Assembly: GCA_036362985.1 (NCBI GenBank)
Contig: JAYGXS010000004.1
Location: 30,776,053-30,840,052, forward strand
Direction: 5' to 3'
Origin: Ligula intestinalis
Lineage: Eukaryota; Platyhelminthes; Cestoda; Diphyllobothriidea; Diphyllobothriidae
Length of the DNA stretch: 64,000 nucleotides
A program made the position numbers and the translations under genes. The notes under the pieces were generated by a model. The model saw only the letters and a list, made by a program, of their open reading frames with translations, ran no database searches and had not been told where the DNA came from. Below, in pieces: positions 43,690 through 53,189 of this stretch (the stretch's first letter is position 1; the number at the start of each line of letters is the position of its first letter).

Positions 43690-44965
43690 TTACGGGTGTT
43701 ATCACTTGATTATTCTATTCCTGTAGAGAAGAGTTAAAAATAAGTGATCTGAGAGCTAGAGAATGCTTTATTTTGAAGGTAATATCCAAATTTTTCAGCA
43801 AAGACAGGCTCCATTCACGGAGCACAATGGATAAGGTAATGTAAAGGATCATAGAATACTCATAGTTAAAGTTTTACACGATGTTCGTACCTGTTATGCA
43901 GAAAGGTCGGCTTTCAACTTCCTCATGTCAGGTAGCGTGTTATGAATGGGAGTACAGGGTGCTGATATGCCGATGCATGACATGGCATATGACGGAAGCT
44001 TCGGTGCCTAGTGCGGGAAGACTTTGCAGCCATAAGTTCAGAGTGGAGAGAGTGAGCTACCTCACTGAGGATGCCATCAGCAAATTTCTTGACAGTTTTT
44101 AAATGTCACTGCATTATAATATCAGCTAAAAAATACAGGAAACAGCGACAGCTGGATAGAGCATTCTAAGAAAACTTTTGAAAATGACTAGCACTCTTTT
44201 CAGTTAAGCTGGAACCTTAACTAGGATATTCACAATTATTGCGGTGTTCAGAAAACGCCATCTCTGGCTAAACTCTTTGAAAAAATGATTGCCAAAAAAT
44301 ACAGATATTTGCATCAGCAATCAAATTCTCAACTCTTAAAAACATGACTTTTTGCCGAACCGATCTTGTGAAACACGTCACATGTCTTTTCGAAATCAAC
44401 TTACTTCTCTTCGCAACGATCATTTATCTGTAGTAGTTAGCTACTTTGATCTTAGTAGAGCATACGATCAAGCTCTTAGCCAAACTAGAGTTCACAGGAT
44501 TTCGTTGTCCTCTTACTGACTTTATCAGATCATAGCTATCTAATCGAAAACAAAAGGTCATAGTGGGATCCACATGCTATACTGCCACCGCACTTTTGAG
44601 TGGTATCCACTTCTAAGCTGTTTTTTTTTCTCCTATACGCTCTTCAAAAATGGAGGCACGTTGAACTCTGCCCCCATTTTCATTGGAGAAGTTTTTTAAC
44701 TTTATATTTTCTTGTTCACCATTACCTGCAAAATATCGCCTCATATTTTCCTAAAAGGCCAATTTATGTTGACGTTATTACAAATTTGTACATTTATCTG
44801 CGCAGATCGTCAAAAACATTTTACGACACTAATTTTGTATTGATAGTGTTTTCCTGGCGATAACAAATACAAATTCTAAATTCCAAAGCAAAAAGGAATG
44901 AGAGGGAGAATGCATACATAAATAAATCGCCAGATAAGGGCTAGTGGTGTGCGATATGAACGTTA
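43690..44965 (+). repeat. Dispersed repeat family F, copy 3, split by a LINE
   Basis: Left part 43690-44185 matches 30180-30360 and 34920-35170 (TTTGAAGGTAATATCC, TTCAGCAAAGACAGGCTCC, CATTATAATATCAGCTA). The right part, 44915-44965 (AAATCGCCAGATAAGGGCTA), matches 35250-35300. The intervening 44215-44880 is a reverse transcriptase fragment. Together these show a LINE insertion into an older repeat. Confidence 0.7.
44215..44880 (+). mobile_element. LINE reverse transcriptase fragment inserted in family F
   Basis: Shifting plus-strand frames read SLAKLFEKMIA (motif 2 region), then LSVVVSYFDLSRAYDQAL (motif A), then GFRCPLTDFIRS and LSNRKQKVIVGSTCY, then SGI followed by a damaged motif B. Many stops and shifts. 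It has no end that I can define exactly. The class is CR1/Jockey-like. Confidence 0.65.
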
Positions 44966-45780
44966 ACGGTGGATGTATTGTAAAATATAATGGATTTTAA
45001 TGAAAAAGGTCTTCAATGTTAAGATTAAATGGGAGTAACAACAAATAAATGCCATGTTGGGCAGAATGTCAATTATTTCATGACTGGGAGGGGGTCGCAT
45101 TCGAAAAATGCACTGAACTGAATTCCACTCGTTAAGTCGAAGGTCATTTGCTACCGACCATGCTGGGACGTGGTCCAAGCCATCCTTCAGTACTTGGAGA
45201 TGTACCTGACTTTTGAAAGGATAGCCAACAATCATAACATCAGCATTTTTAACAAAAAAACATTCATTGGGTGATCGTAAGTCGTCAGTGTGGAGGGAGA
45301 GGAGATGAGGGGATAAAATAGACTCTTGGAAAACTCTGCAGTTGCTGAGAGGGACCGTGGATTTTCGCTTGCCGCACTGAACAAATTGAGTGCGGGAATC
45401 GAAATAGTCCCCAAGCCAAGGAACATCCAAGCCATGAGAGTCGCATGCCGAAGTTTTATTAAGAACAAGATGGCGCGGGACCATATTGCAGGCCGAGGAG
45501 TAGTCCAGAAAAGCACATTCGTATGTACGACAGCTCTCATCTAAATCTCTTAGAGCAGAATGGACTACCAGCGCAACAGCGTCTATTGTACTACGGCTGG
45601 CCTTATATACTAATTCCGGGGGTCAGAAAAATCGGAGAAAATGGCATTATTATGTCCAAGGCAACGCATTTTGCAATTTACAGTAATGTAGAAGAGCATA
45701 CAATTGGACGAAAGGATTTGAGATCAGACGAAGAGTTTTTTGAGGGGTGGGATTTATTCTCACTGATCGCCGATCATTGG
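44963..45780 (-). mobile_element. LINE reverse transcriptase fragment, minus strand
   Basis: Reads STIDAVALVVHSAL, CAFLDYSSACNMVPRHLVL (motif A), DSRTQFVQCGKRKSTVPLSN, then FQESILSPHLLSLHTDDL in place of motif B, then VKNADVMIVGYPFK in place of YADD. The LDYSSAF-type motif A is typical of Rex/Babar-like LINEs of the CR1 group. The catalytic pair is altered (ADV for ADD), motif B is damaged and a frameshift lies near 45450, so it is dead. The 91-codon plus-strand frame at 45523-45798 is its shadow. Confidence 0.75.
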
Positions 45781-45799
45781 GAATCTTGGACTCCATGAA

Positions 45800-46900
45800 G
45801 GATAATTTGATGAGGTGTATCAAGGCAGGGGTTAACTTAAAAGAGCAGGATTTTAGAAAAAAACGACCAGACGCCCTTTGGCTCGGCAGCTGTTGAACCG
45901 CGAATCATTAAATGTGTCTCATCATTGTTGCTACTGACACAGGAGCAAAAAAATTGATAATAAAAAAACAGTGTTTGTCGGAAGATATGAATCGGTGGGA
46001 GTTTGAATGAAGTTTACATTTAAACTGTTTAAGTCTTAGTTACCATCGACAAGTGCCAGTGTATTGCGTTGACCAGTGAGACACTTAAGACTCTTTCAAA
46101 TTTCATCCGAGGGGAGAGGAGGCAAAGATGTAGGAGAAGTAAAAAATTGACTAAAAAAGCTCGCTCAGCCCGGAAATCTCACGCTTTATAAGAGCGTTTA
46201 CATCCTTTAGTCTTTCACGTAGATATAGTTTGGTCTGACTTCCTATTTTTGGGCATAAATACTTGAACTGACACACCGCACAAAGTTTATATGCCTCGTT
46301 TTGTTCCCTGAATAAAATTATTTATGTCAAGGGTGAAGTCTACCCCCCCCCTCTCTATCTTTCCGCCGTAGGCTGCATAGACTCTCACGTCGTTTCCATC
46401 TACAGCAGGAAACTGTCGCTCTGCCCTTGGAGGGGCTGATCTTTGAGAAGTTTAAGCAGCCCTCCGAAGAAAAAGGTTTGCTGATGAGCTCAGTCTTGCT
46501 GAAAACCCTTCGCTAAATGTTGCGAAACTCTTTTCGTACACATTAAAAGCGCAGAGAAAAATGCACCACCACATACATCGAGACACATTAGGAAATCCCG
46601 CAGCTCACGCCAAATTGACCGCTGATAGCTGCAATTATAATAAGGTTTATTGGTAAAGCACATTTTGGGCCCCGTACAACACCATCGAGTAAAAATTTGG
46701 CCAATTTACATCCGACCATCCTGTCTCAGACTGGTGCCGCCCTCGAAACCATAATGTTTACCCTCTGGAACGTGACCGTAGTCACTCGACGTGTTTGTCA
46801 ATCTCATAGTGCAGAACCAGATTGCATCCCATCCAGCCTTCGTAAAGCTGAAGTGAATTATATTTTCCGTCACTTCTGTTAAAGATATTTAATCTTGCTC
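45800..46900. other. Unrecognised spacer
   Basis: A run of 9 C lies near 46345. A plus-strand frame at 46697-46882 is not recognised. Part of it may be decayed LINE linker belonging to the minus-strand fragments on either side. Confidence 0.35.
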
Positions 46901-46904
46901 TAGA

Positions 46905-47840
46905 AAGCACTTTTCTTGGCACACATTCCAACAAACTATTTGAAACTGCAGACATGAAGTCACAGCGAATTGTTACATTGCTCGTGTTGGAGAGATGCTG
47001 TCAGTCTAGTAAGTCAACAAAATTGTTGATTAAATTAATGTCCTGAAGGTCAGTGGCACAATAGGTACAAACGGTGCTAGCCTTTTTTTTCTAGAGACAA
47101 GAGGAATGCAGCAGTGGATTAATGTTTTGAAACTTTGCAAGAGGTCCTGATTATAATCAGTGAAAAGGGGAGCTATATCTTTCGTGAAAATTAGGTCTAA
47201 AATATGACTACCTCTCGTTGGAGAGCAGATCAACTGGGTCTGGTTTGAAACATTAATGGTATCTAGGTAGGGTACAAATCTGGGTTGACAGCAGTTTACA
47301 AGCCTTCTCACAGAGGTCGTCTAAGCGAGGAACAGACTCCCTGACGAGGTGGTCATCTCAGATGCTGTTGACATTTTTAAACGCCAACTTGATTCACATT
47401 TGTTGAGGAACTGTGACAGATACAATAAACATAGTGTCAGTAGCAGCAGTTTTCAACTAGCTCACACCTATTGCTGATGTTAAGCCTACATTTGTCTTAT
47501 ATAATGTTGTTAAATCTGCACTCTTTTGCAATTTTTTATATGAACAAGGAGCTCAAGGGCGAAAGCCTTCTTCTCTTAATAAAGCGAATAAATTGGCTAA
47601 ATCCAATCAAGTACAGGGAGGCTTAAATCCCCAGCCATAATTTTAGTGTCCAAGGTGGATTTAGAAATTAACTTAAATGTTTCACAGTTTTTCATCATCT
47701 TCGGATCACGAGTAAGGGGATTATAAATGCGTCTGAGAATCGTTTTTTGCCGGGGCGACAGGATAATAAATGCAAAGCAGTAGTTGCCAGAGAACGGAAT
47801 GGCGTCTAGATCCAACGGGAAATGCTTTTTCACTTTTTGA
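46905..47840 (-). mobile_element. LINE endonuclease region, minus strand, split by an insertion
   Basis: Minus-strand pieces read STLDTKIMAGDLSLPVLDWI (at 47660-47597, the GDFN-type block of the apurinic endonuclease, with Leu-Ser for Phe-Asn) and then, past an insertion, CSPTRGSHILDLIFTKD (about 47224-47174). Both belong to the EEP endonuclease of a CR1-type LINE. Decayed linker sequence with MSAVSNSLLECV follows to about 46905. The damaged catalytic block and several stops make it inactive. Confidence 0.7.
47312..47596 (+). mobile_element. 5'-truncated LINE 3' end inserted in an endonuclease
   Basis: The plus strand reads ARNRLPDEVVISDAVDIFKR, then QLDSHLL, the usual C-terminal end of CR1/L2-type LINE polymerases. 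A 3' region with AATAAA (47579) and GAATAAATTGG follows at the end. It sits exactly between two halves of the minus-strand endonuclease. It is only about 285 bases long, as expected for a severely 5'-truncated insertion. Confidence 0.75.
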
Positions 47841-48039
47841 TTGCCAATTTACAGGCAAAGTCAAAAAGGTCTTCAGTAGAGGATCGAACTGACAGTGAAA
47901 GAAACTCCTAAATCATTCGAAAAAGATCAGAAAATCTCAGCGATCCTTCGATGCACAGACAACGAACTAGTAGTTCGATCTTGCGATTGCCTTTCCAATT
48001 TCCTTGGTCCTGGAGGAAATTGACGGACGGCGGATTCCG

Positions 48040-49090
48040 AAGCATAGGGTTTTGCTATTTTATTGTGCACATATCCCGGGATTCTATTAGAAACAGCCGA
48101 CATTATGTCAGAAAGACCTGCAGCATCGTTTGTGAAAGAGAGATCTTGTCAATCTAATGAGTCAGAAAAGTTGCTAATTCAGTTAATATCTGCTATTAAG
48201 ACAGTTTTTGATATTTATCTGAAACAGAATGAGGCCCAAAACGCTCCCCTGCGGAGCCTCGCAGGAATTGTTTTCTATTCTGGCAAACAAACAAACGAAC
48301 TAACGCCTGCCTGTAAGAAAGCCGGCTAACAATCAAAGTAGATTTCCGGTCACTCCCAATTGATGCAGCCTTGATATCATTAGTCTGTGTGGCACCTTCT
48401 CAAATGCCTTGCTGAAGTCAATGTATATCGCATCGATCAACGAACCCATTTCCAACGAATTCACGCAGCTTTCCATGGATATTAGCACGTTACTGGGACA
48501 AGGTCGACCACTTCTACATCCATGTTGGTGTGTGCTTAGTACCTTTTTCTCCTCAGTATGTCTCATTAGCTCCGCTTTGATAAAAACATATTATTTTGCA
48601 ACAAATGCTTTTGAGACTAACTGGTAGAAAGCTATCAGGTGAGGTTCTCCCTCCTCCTATACCAATAGAGTAATGTTGGCCAGCTTCCCGTAAATCGAAC
48701 TTTCTAAGGTCTTGGAAAACGAGAGGCCAGTTTTTCGGTGAGTTCATTCAGAAGTTTGGTTGATATGCCATCCGGACCAGGTGATTTAATGGTTTGTAGC
48801 TGTTTCCGGGTTTATTTTACTGTGTCTGTTGCGAACGACGCCATGCAAATTGTATATATCGCTAGGACATTATATCGCTGTAAATCCTCTTTAAAAGGCG
48901 ATCCCTCGGTCTATACAGAAATAAAGAAGTTAGACAGGAGGGTCGCCCTACCTAACTTATCAGTTAACTAGCTTCTCTGGATATCTTTCAGACAAGGAAT
49001 GGTATCTTGATTGCCTTTCACCTTATTCACACAAGAAAAGAACCTTCTTGAGTTGTGAGGTGTTCCTTTGACTGATCTTGCCTCAGAGGC
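48040..49090 (-). mobile_element. CR1-type LINE reverse transcriptase, minus strand
   Basis: Read from 49090 downward: SRRFFSCVNKVKGNQDTIP, LTDKLGRATLLSNFFIS, IKSPGPDGISTKLLNELTEK (motif 1), PVSLKSICCKI (motif 2), STHQHGCRSGRPCPSNVL, AIYIDFSKAFEKVPHRLM (motif A), LHQLGVTGNLL and EAPQGSVLGLILF (motif B). Motif C is not found, and sequence resembling the linker of the neighbouring copy (IMSAVSNRIPGYV) follows near 48100. Several frameshifts and stops are present. The plus-strand open frames here are shadows. Confidence 0.85.
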
Positions 49091-49895
49091 TATCGTTATT
49101 TCCGTAGGAGTTTCCGACATAGATTTTACATTTTCTCGACCTCAGAGAAGTGTTCAAGTTGTTGGCAAACTCAATCCAACCAAAAAGCCTGTTATAATGG
49201 AAACTGCGCAAAAAGGTGCTATTTACATATCATTTGCCGTTATTAATAATGGGTGGGCAAACTCCGCTTATGACAATTCGTATATTGTAGGCAACATTAT
49301 TTTAACCGCACACGAAATAATAATCACCAAGATTATCTCCGCAGTGACTGGAGGGCATAAAAGTTTTTAAGGTAATTGAAAGCAACGCAACTATGCATTC
49401 TTGCTTTATTTTCAGTGAAGGACAAGAGCATGGTTTATGCCGGCTTGCACTTATTTCATTTTGGCAGAGATTCTAGCCCTAATATCTTTCTGCTGTGCAC
49501 TTAAATAATAACGTTGAATTTAATTTTGACCAAAAAATATATAACCAGATGAATTATAGCCTATATAAGCCTGTAGGATGCTCTAGCTATTCATTAGTAT
49601 ATTTTTCGTCCCACCAACACTCGATAAGGCACACCGATATCTACGGTTGGGGGTTGCGAATAAGTCAGGCAGTAAGTAGAACAGTGAGTTTTGGATACTC
49701 GGAAATTTTGTCGATAACAGAAACATTATTCGCCTGCAATCTATGATTTGCGAGTGTACAGCACACTATCGTCTCAGTTGATTTTGGCCACATTGCAGTT
49801 GTGGAATGACCTTGACAATGCAGCTTGTTTATCTTCACAGTTTAAGAGTTTGCGCGGTAGCTTTTGCAGGCACGTTTCTCTGAAGTTCTCACAAA
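49091..49895. other. Upstream region of RPL12
   Basis: Two unrecognised plus-strand frames (49068-49370 and 49495-49746) and one at 49748-49936. The last reads LATLQLWNDLDNAACLSSQF, weakly like a LINE C-terminus. The sequence CTTTTGCAG at 49861-49869 just before the RPL12 start has the shape of a splice acceptor. It could be a trans-splicing site or the end of an intron in the 5' leader. No TATA box is evident. Confidence 0.4.
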
Positions 49896-50458
49896 ATGGC
49901 CCCAAAGATCGATCCTACTGCTGTCACAGTCGGTAATTTTATTCGTAAAGCTCGACGCTTTTAGTTTACCTGAGGGTTACGGGAGGTGAGGTTGCCGCGA
50001 CCTCTTCCCTGGCACCCAAGCTGGGTCCCTTGGGCTTGGCTCCCAAGAAGGTGGCGGAAGATATCGCGAAGGAGACCCAGGACATGAAAGGACTGCGACT
50101 CACAGTGAAACTTACCATCCAGAATCGTCAGGCCACTGTATCGTTCGTCCCTACAGCCTCGTCTCTCCTTATCAAAGCCCTCAAAGAGCCAGTCCGCGAT
50201 CGCAAGAAGGTTAAGAATATTAAGCACACCGGCAGCATAACTTTCGATGATGTCCTCGAGGTAGCGAAGACAATGCGGCCGCGTAGTCTCGCTCGCGACC
50301 TCTCAGGAACCGTCAAGGAGGTCCTAGGTAAGCTTTCGTGTACCGGCTTATCTTTTCCATTAGGCACCGCACGTTCGGTCGGTTGCACAATCGACGGTGA
50401 GACTCCACAGGCAATCATCGAAAAGATTAATTCTGGCGAGATTGTCGTTACCAATTAA
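49896..50458 (+). CDS. RPL12: 60S ribosomal protein L12 (uL11)
   Basis: RPL12 is part of the base of the ribosomal stalk, where it binds 28S rRNA and helps recruit translation factors. Exons 49896-49932, 49965-50327 and 50364-50458 join through GT-AG introns of 32 and 36 bases to give 164 residues, close to the 165 of the human protein. Visible family blocks are [101 protein letters not shown] and [10 protein letters not shown]. Without the first splice the frame stops within 20 codons, so the intron is required. The start is fixed by the conserved N-terminus. No inactivating change is seen, and the gene looks functional rather than a processed copy because it keeps introns. Confidence 0.97.
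49933..49964 (+). other. 32-base intron of RPL12
   Basis: GTAATTTTATTCG...CGCTTTTAG. Splicing joins G with TT to make Val and restores VVYLRVTGG. An intron of this size is near the lower limit for animals. Confidence 0.93.
50328..50363 (+). other. 36-base intron of RPL12
   Basis: GTAAGCTTTC...TTTTCCATTAG. Splicing joins VLG with TARS, as in other RPL12 proteins. Left unspliced, the frame stays open (36 is divisible by three) and would insert 12 residues. Confidence 0.92.
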
Positions 50459-50461
50459 GTC

Positions 50462-50467
50462 AATAAA
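50462..50467 (+). terminator. RPL12 polyadenylation signal
   Basis: AATAAA lies 3 bases after the TAA stop, followed by a T-rich stretch and GGTTATCGG. The 3' untranslated region would be only about 20-30 bases. Confidence 0.85.
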
Positions 50468-51230
50468 TTTTTTTGGTTATCGGCGGTTTCTTCCCGCCAA
50501 GGTCCACTCAGCCTTCCATCCCACCATGGGTCGGTAAAATGAGTAGCACTCTGTGCGCCCATATTAATTATTTAGTCTAACTTGTTTCATCACTTTGCTG
50601 TGCCCTGAGGGAAAAAAGGCGTTTATGTCCTAGTTAAACTTGTGGTCCACGCGTCTTAGGGTTAGATTCATTTTTGTAATCAGTGGTAACAACCCTGTTC
50701 TAAACCCTACTGTTTGCAAAGTAATTATATCACAGCTTCTACTGAATGCAGCAAACAGGAGTAAGTTTTAGGTTTTCTTGTCTTCAAAGGTTTTAATGCC
50801 ACCCAATATGTGCTTTCACAGTGAACCTTATTATAATGTTGTGGTGAATATATGAGGACACTGAAATTATGGCATTCGGTTTGTATAAATATCACGGTCT
50901 CATACTTAACGAATCTTCAGAAAAATTATCTACTCGTATGCTTCCTCATTTAGTTTGTGACATTTATTAGTTCGACCTTTCTCTACCTTAAGATTTGTGT
51001 ATTAGCTTGCGCTACTTGATTACCTTCAATAAAAATTCTGACTTATGATGCTTGTTGCTTTTACGACTGGTAGCAATTTGTCGGAAGAATGAGACATTGA
51101 ACGTAAGAAGATTTCAAGTGTTTGTCATACGCGTTGGGCTTAATGGTCGTACTGTTTCATACGTTAGCTATGCTACGGATGACAGCATAAGTTGGTGGTC
51201 CGATTTCACGTACGTGTGTGGTACCCTTTT
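50468..51230. other. Spacer downstream of RPL12
   Basis: No recognised gene or repeat. A second AATAAA occurs at 51030-51035. A 60-codon plus-strand frame (51052-51234) is not recognised. Confidence 0.4.
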
Positions 51231-52700
51231 TTAGATCAAGAGTCCCCGCCGTAGTTCGAAATAATAAAAGATAGAAGACGGCGAAAAGCCGAGACCTCGA
51301 TCGGCTTGAGCCAAAGCGAGGACGAGTTGAATGCCTAGTCGGGAACTGCAGTCCAAAAGATGCTGGAAGTCATCCGGAGAGATGCCGCAGTCAGGACAGC
51401 TGTCGGACGTTGACGGTTCGAGCCGGTGTTGGTACTGGTGGAAGAGCATTGAGTAGCCACCGCGACTGCTAGGAAAAAAAGCCTATGCATGAAGATAATT
51501 GATCAGAGACTTGCGCGGCTTGGGGAGAATGCCGCGAAAAGGGAGCACGGTCGAGAGGGCAATGGATATGAGCAGCAAGCAGATCAGGCCAGTCGGAAGC
51601 TTCTGGGCGACGAAGTCTTGTAGGAGCTGATGATGGCGATCTCAGTCAAAAGCGCGTGAAGGTCGATAGAGACCGCCACGGTGCGTTAAGTGGGCTTGTA
51701 TCGGTTAAGGCCCTAAAAGGTGCTGCTGTAGAGCCACGTCCTGATCTGAAACTAGGTTACTAGCAAGACAGTTCCGCTGCGGTTTTCAAAATTTTGTTAA
51801 TGAGCCGTTCCAGGATCCTCACCAGTGGAGTGGGGAGGGCAACTAGACGATACGAGGTCGCTCGACTGGGGTCCTTGCCCGCTTTGACCAGAGGCATAAT
51901 CATCGACTGGCGCCAGCAGTCGGGAATAATTTAATTAGCCAGCGAAAGCTCGAAGAGGACAGCAAGGTAAGCAGCCACCATCGGGCCGGTGTAGCGCAAA
52001 TGGATAGACACCAGGCCATCGAGTCCTAAGGCTTTAAAAGCTCGTTTTCTTGACGGTGCTAAAGATGGCATCAGTGGAAAAGGAAATGTTCGGGGGCGGG
52101 CTTATAGGAGACGAAGAACAGAGCTCTGACTTTTGGGACTGGACACCGAGCGGGACGATAACAGTCTGTGCATCTTTGCGGTTATCTTACCATTGTTGGG
52201 AATGAGGTTGTCGTACCCGAAGCTAATAGACTGGTTAGATGCACCGGCCCGGGGCTTAGAGAGGTTACCTTGAAGTTCCCAAGCGGCAGCTGAGTTGCAG
52301 CTAAAGTTACAATCTGCAAATAGTTCGTGCCAGCGTTGGCGTTTGTCGTCGTTGACGCTCTTGGTGATCAGTTCGTTCAGCTCGATGATGCGCGGGTCTT
52401 TAGTGTCACGCGCTCGGATATATTCTTTCGCATCTAGGCGGAAGGCTTCAGGCGGATAGTTAGGACGATCTAGGGGAATGCCGCCGTTCAGGATGTGGTG
52501 ACTTGCTGCTGCCAGAGGCAGTCGATGAAGGGCTCGCTCCGCCGTGTGGGAACAGGTGGGAGACGATAGGCCATCGATCTCGGCTTCGTATTCAGCGGTG
52601 AAAGCTGCCCAGTCGGCTCCTTGAAATTGGTACAGTGTCTAATGGGGCCTTGATACGGGAGGCGCCGGTGGCTAATTCGTCGCTTTTCCACGCGTCTCAT
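51231..52700 (-). mobile_element. LINE linker, reverse transcriptase and C-terminus, minus strand
   Basis: Minus-strand frames read ADWAAFTAEYEAEIDGL (52640), NDDKRQRWHELFADC (about 52350-52310), ALGLDGLVSIHLRYTGP (about 52035-51985, motif 1), ANXIIPDCWRQSMIMPLVKAG and, near the end, SCPDCGISPDDFQHLLDC (51400-51345), a CxxC...HxxxC zinc-like knuckle typical of these LINE tails. Numerous stops and shifts. The endonuclease is missing on this strand; a plus-strand piece with a zinc finger and endonuclease start abuts it at 52745. Confidence 0.8.
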
Positions 52701-52744
52701 GGCAGCCAAGGTCTGCTAGACCAATCTGCCTACGTTGGATAAAC

Positions 52745-53185
52745 CCTCCCGTCCTCTTAGCTTGTGTTTTGATGTTGGAGCAGCACCTCTTGGCCATGCT
52801 GCTCCGACTTCTCGCCGCTGGAATTGTGGTCATCCCTGAGCCTCTTTGGTACTGCTTCTGTCAAATCCGCCTGGGCCACCGCAACTGTTACGTACGTTGC
52901 GGCTCCTGCAACGGTTGGTGCCATTTTCGCTGCAGTGGCCTTGCCAACTCTAAAGATTGGCGGCCCGCCCGCTCCAATTGTCCCATGCCCGTACCTGCTC
53001 CTACGCCACCTTTCTGTCTTCAACACAAATGCTCAAGTCTCTGTCCTGGCCACTCCGCGTAATCTTCTACAGTTCAACGCTCACGGCCTGCTAGGCAAGC
53101 TTGAACAGCTCCTTGCATTCCTGCGGTCGCACAGCATAGCTGTAGCAGCTATCGAAGGGACAAATTGGACTAAATCCACCAAGGT
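52745..53185 (+). mobile_element. LINE 5' part: PHD-like finger and endonuclease start
   Basis: One plus-strand frame reads CYVRCGSCNGWCHFRCSGL, then WRPARSNCP (PHD-type zinc finger), followed by a Pro-rich stretch. The neighbouring frame reads LLQFNAHGLLGKLEQLLAFL, then HSIAVAAI, the first strand and helix of the EEP endonuclease. It stops near 53185, just where the opposite-strand LINE tail begins. Domain order matches the N-terminal part of the element at 53190-56740, but the sequences differ enough to be another family. Confidence 0.75.
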
Positions 53186-53189
53186 TGTT

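Noticed and set aside
52757..53026. 89-codon minus-strand frame
   Set aside because: Shadow of the plus-strand PHD-finger and endonuclease segment.
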